A DNA stretch of 5,503 bases from Alphaproteobacteria bacterium (GTDB taxonomy: Bacteria > Pseudomonadota > Alphaproteobacteria > Rhodobacterales > Rhodobacteraceae): NCBI GenBank assembly GCA_030425945.1, contig JAUHZL010000215.1, positions 1 to 5,503 on the forward strand, in the 5' to 3' direction. Shown here piece after piece: positions 4,843 through 5,503 of the stretch. Below the pieces are notes generated by a model. It did not search any database. It was not told where the DNA came from and saw nothing but the letters and a program-made list of their open reading frames with translations. The translations under genes were made by a program, and so were the position numbers. Each line of letters opens with the position of its first letter. The stretch's first letter is position 1.

Positions 4843-5503
4843 ATGGCTGATTTTCTTACAACGGGTCCCGGCATCGCGCTGATCATCGTGGCCCAATGCC
4901 TCGCGGTCATCGCCTTCGTGATGATCTCGCTTCTGTTCCTCGTCTACGGCGACCGGAAGATCTGGGCGGCCGTCCAGATGCGGCGCGGCCCCAACGTGGT
5001 CGGCGCCTTCGGCCTGCTGCAGACCGTGGCCGACGCGCTGAAATACGTGGTCAAGGAAATCGTGATCCCGGCGGGCGCGGACCGCACGGTGTTCATGCTG
5101 GCCCCGATGACCAGCTTCGTGCTGGCGATGGTGGCCTGGGCGGTGATCCCGTTCAACGAGACCTGGGTGCTCGCCGACATCAACGTCGCCATCCTCTACG
5201 TCTTCGCGATCTCCTCGCTCGAGGTCTACGGCGTGATCATGGGCGGCTGGGCGTCGAACTCGAAATACCCGTTCCTCGGCTCGCTGCGTTCGGCGGCGCA
5301 GATGATCAGCTACGAGGTCTCGATCGGCCTGATCATCGTCGGCGTCATCCTGTCGACCGGCTCGCTCAACTTCGGCGCCATCGTCGCGGCGCAGGACACC
5401 GGCTACGGCTTCTTCGGCTGGTACTGGCTGCCGCACCTGCCGATGGTCTTCCTGTTCTTCATCTCGGCGCTGGCCGAGACCAACCGCCCGCCCTTCGACC
5501 TGC
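4843..5503 (+). CDS. nuoH: NADH-quinone oxidoreductase subunit H, 5' part
   Basis: The first 220 residues of the conserved membrane subunit at the junction with the peripheral arm are present; the gene runs off the window end. NuoH lines the quinone entry cavity and links quinone reduction to proton pumping. Diagnostic motifs are GDRKIWAAVQMRRGPNVVG (residues 36-54), EVYGVIMGGWASNSKYPFLG (127-146), SLRSAAQMISYEVSIG (147-162) and ALAETNRPPFDL (209-220), including membrane glutamates Glu158 and Glu212. Hydrophobic segments lie at about 10-35, 84-104, 113-134, 155-175 and 196-212. The start is ATG 4843, giving MADFLTTGPG, which fits the family's usual N-terminus. The ribosome binding site is weak: GAGGA at 4824-4828 is about 14 bases away. 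The first codons (GCT GAT TTT CTT ACA) are AT-rich compared with the rest, which could help initiation. Confidence 0.97.
   Translation, partial: MADFLTTGPGIALIIVAQCLAVIAFVMISLLFLVYGDRKIWAAVQMRRGPNVVGAFGLLQTVADALKYVVKEIVIPAGADRTVFMLAPMTSFVLAMVAWAVIPFNETWVLADINVAILYVFAISSLEVYGVIMGGWASNSKYPFLGSLRSAAQMISYEVSIGLIIVGVILSTGSLNFGAIVAAQDTGYGFFGWYWLPHLPMVFLFFISALAETNRPPFDL

Noticed and set aside
4351..5436. 361-codon minus-strand open frame over the lipoprotein gene and nuoH
   Set aside because: It is an antisense shadow, rich in Asp, His and Arg. The plus strand carries clear NuoH motifs.
1..5503. Mobile element, CRISPR array, tRNA or rRNA
   Set aside because: No transposase, integrase, terminal repeats, spaced identical repeats or RNA gene motifs were seen.

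Overview
The window is a piece of a type I NADH dehydrogenase (respiratory complex I, nuo/nqo) operon, with all genes on the + strand. The DNA is very GC-rich, with strong G/C preference at third codon positions. The protein sequences resemble the mitochondrial-like complex I of alphaproteobacteria. Extra small ORFs between the nuo genes fit Rhodobacterales (Rhodobacter/Paracoccus relatives), whose nuo clusters are known to carry unidentified reading frames among the 14 structural genes.

Layout: (1) the 3' part of nuoF, the NADH/FMN subunit, at 1-720; (2) a short spacer with a GC-rich nested inverted repeat; (3) a DUF3291-like protein of 166 aa at 784-1284; (4) an exported two-cysteine protein of 146 aa at 1281-1721, coupled by an ATGA overlap; (5) a possible 41-aa ORF at 1718-1843 joined by ATGA overlaps on both sides; (6) a second exported two-cysteine protein of 136 aa at 1840-2250, a probable paralogue of (4) and DUF5333-like; (7) a 131-nt leader with an alternating series of CGGG/CCCG segments that can form competing hairpins, one covering the nuoG ribosome binding site; (8) complete nuoG at 2382-4403; (9) a small putative lipoprotein at 4408-4821; (10) the 5' part of nuoH at 4843-5503, cut by the window end.

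NuoF and NuoG form the electron-input arm: NADH to FMN, then cluster N3 in NuoF and N1b/N4/N5 in NuoG, toward quinone. NuoH is the membrane subunit next to the quinone site. The two exported proteins and the lipoprotein would lie on the periplasmic side, opposite the NADH-oxidising arm. From position they could be lineage-specific assembly or stability factors, but nothing in the sequence proves this.

This is mainly a conserved core-metabolism locus. No mobile element, CRISPR, tRNA or rRNA was seen. The points worth a second look are the paralogous exported pair, the doubly coupled mini-ORF, the switch-like nuoG leader, and the compositional shift with repeated ACGGTA motifs and a 15-bp palindrome just before nuoH.
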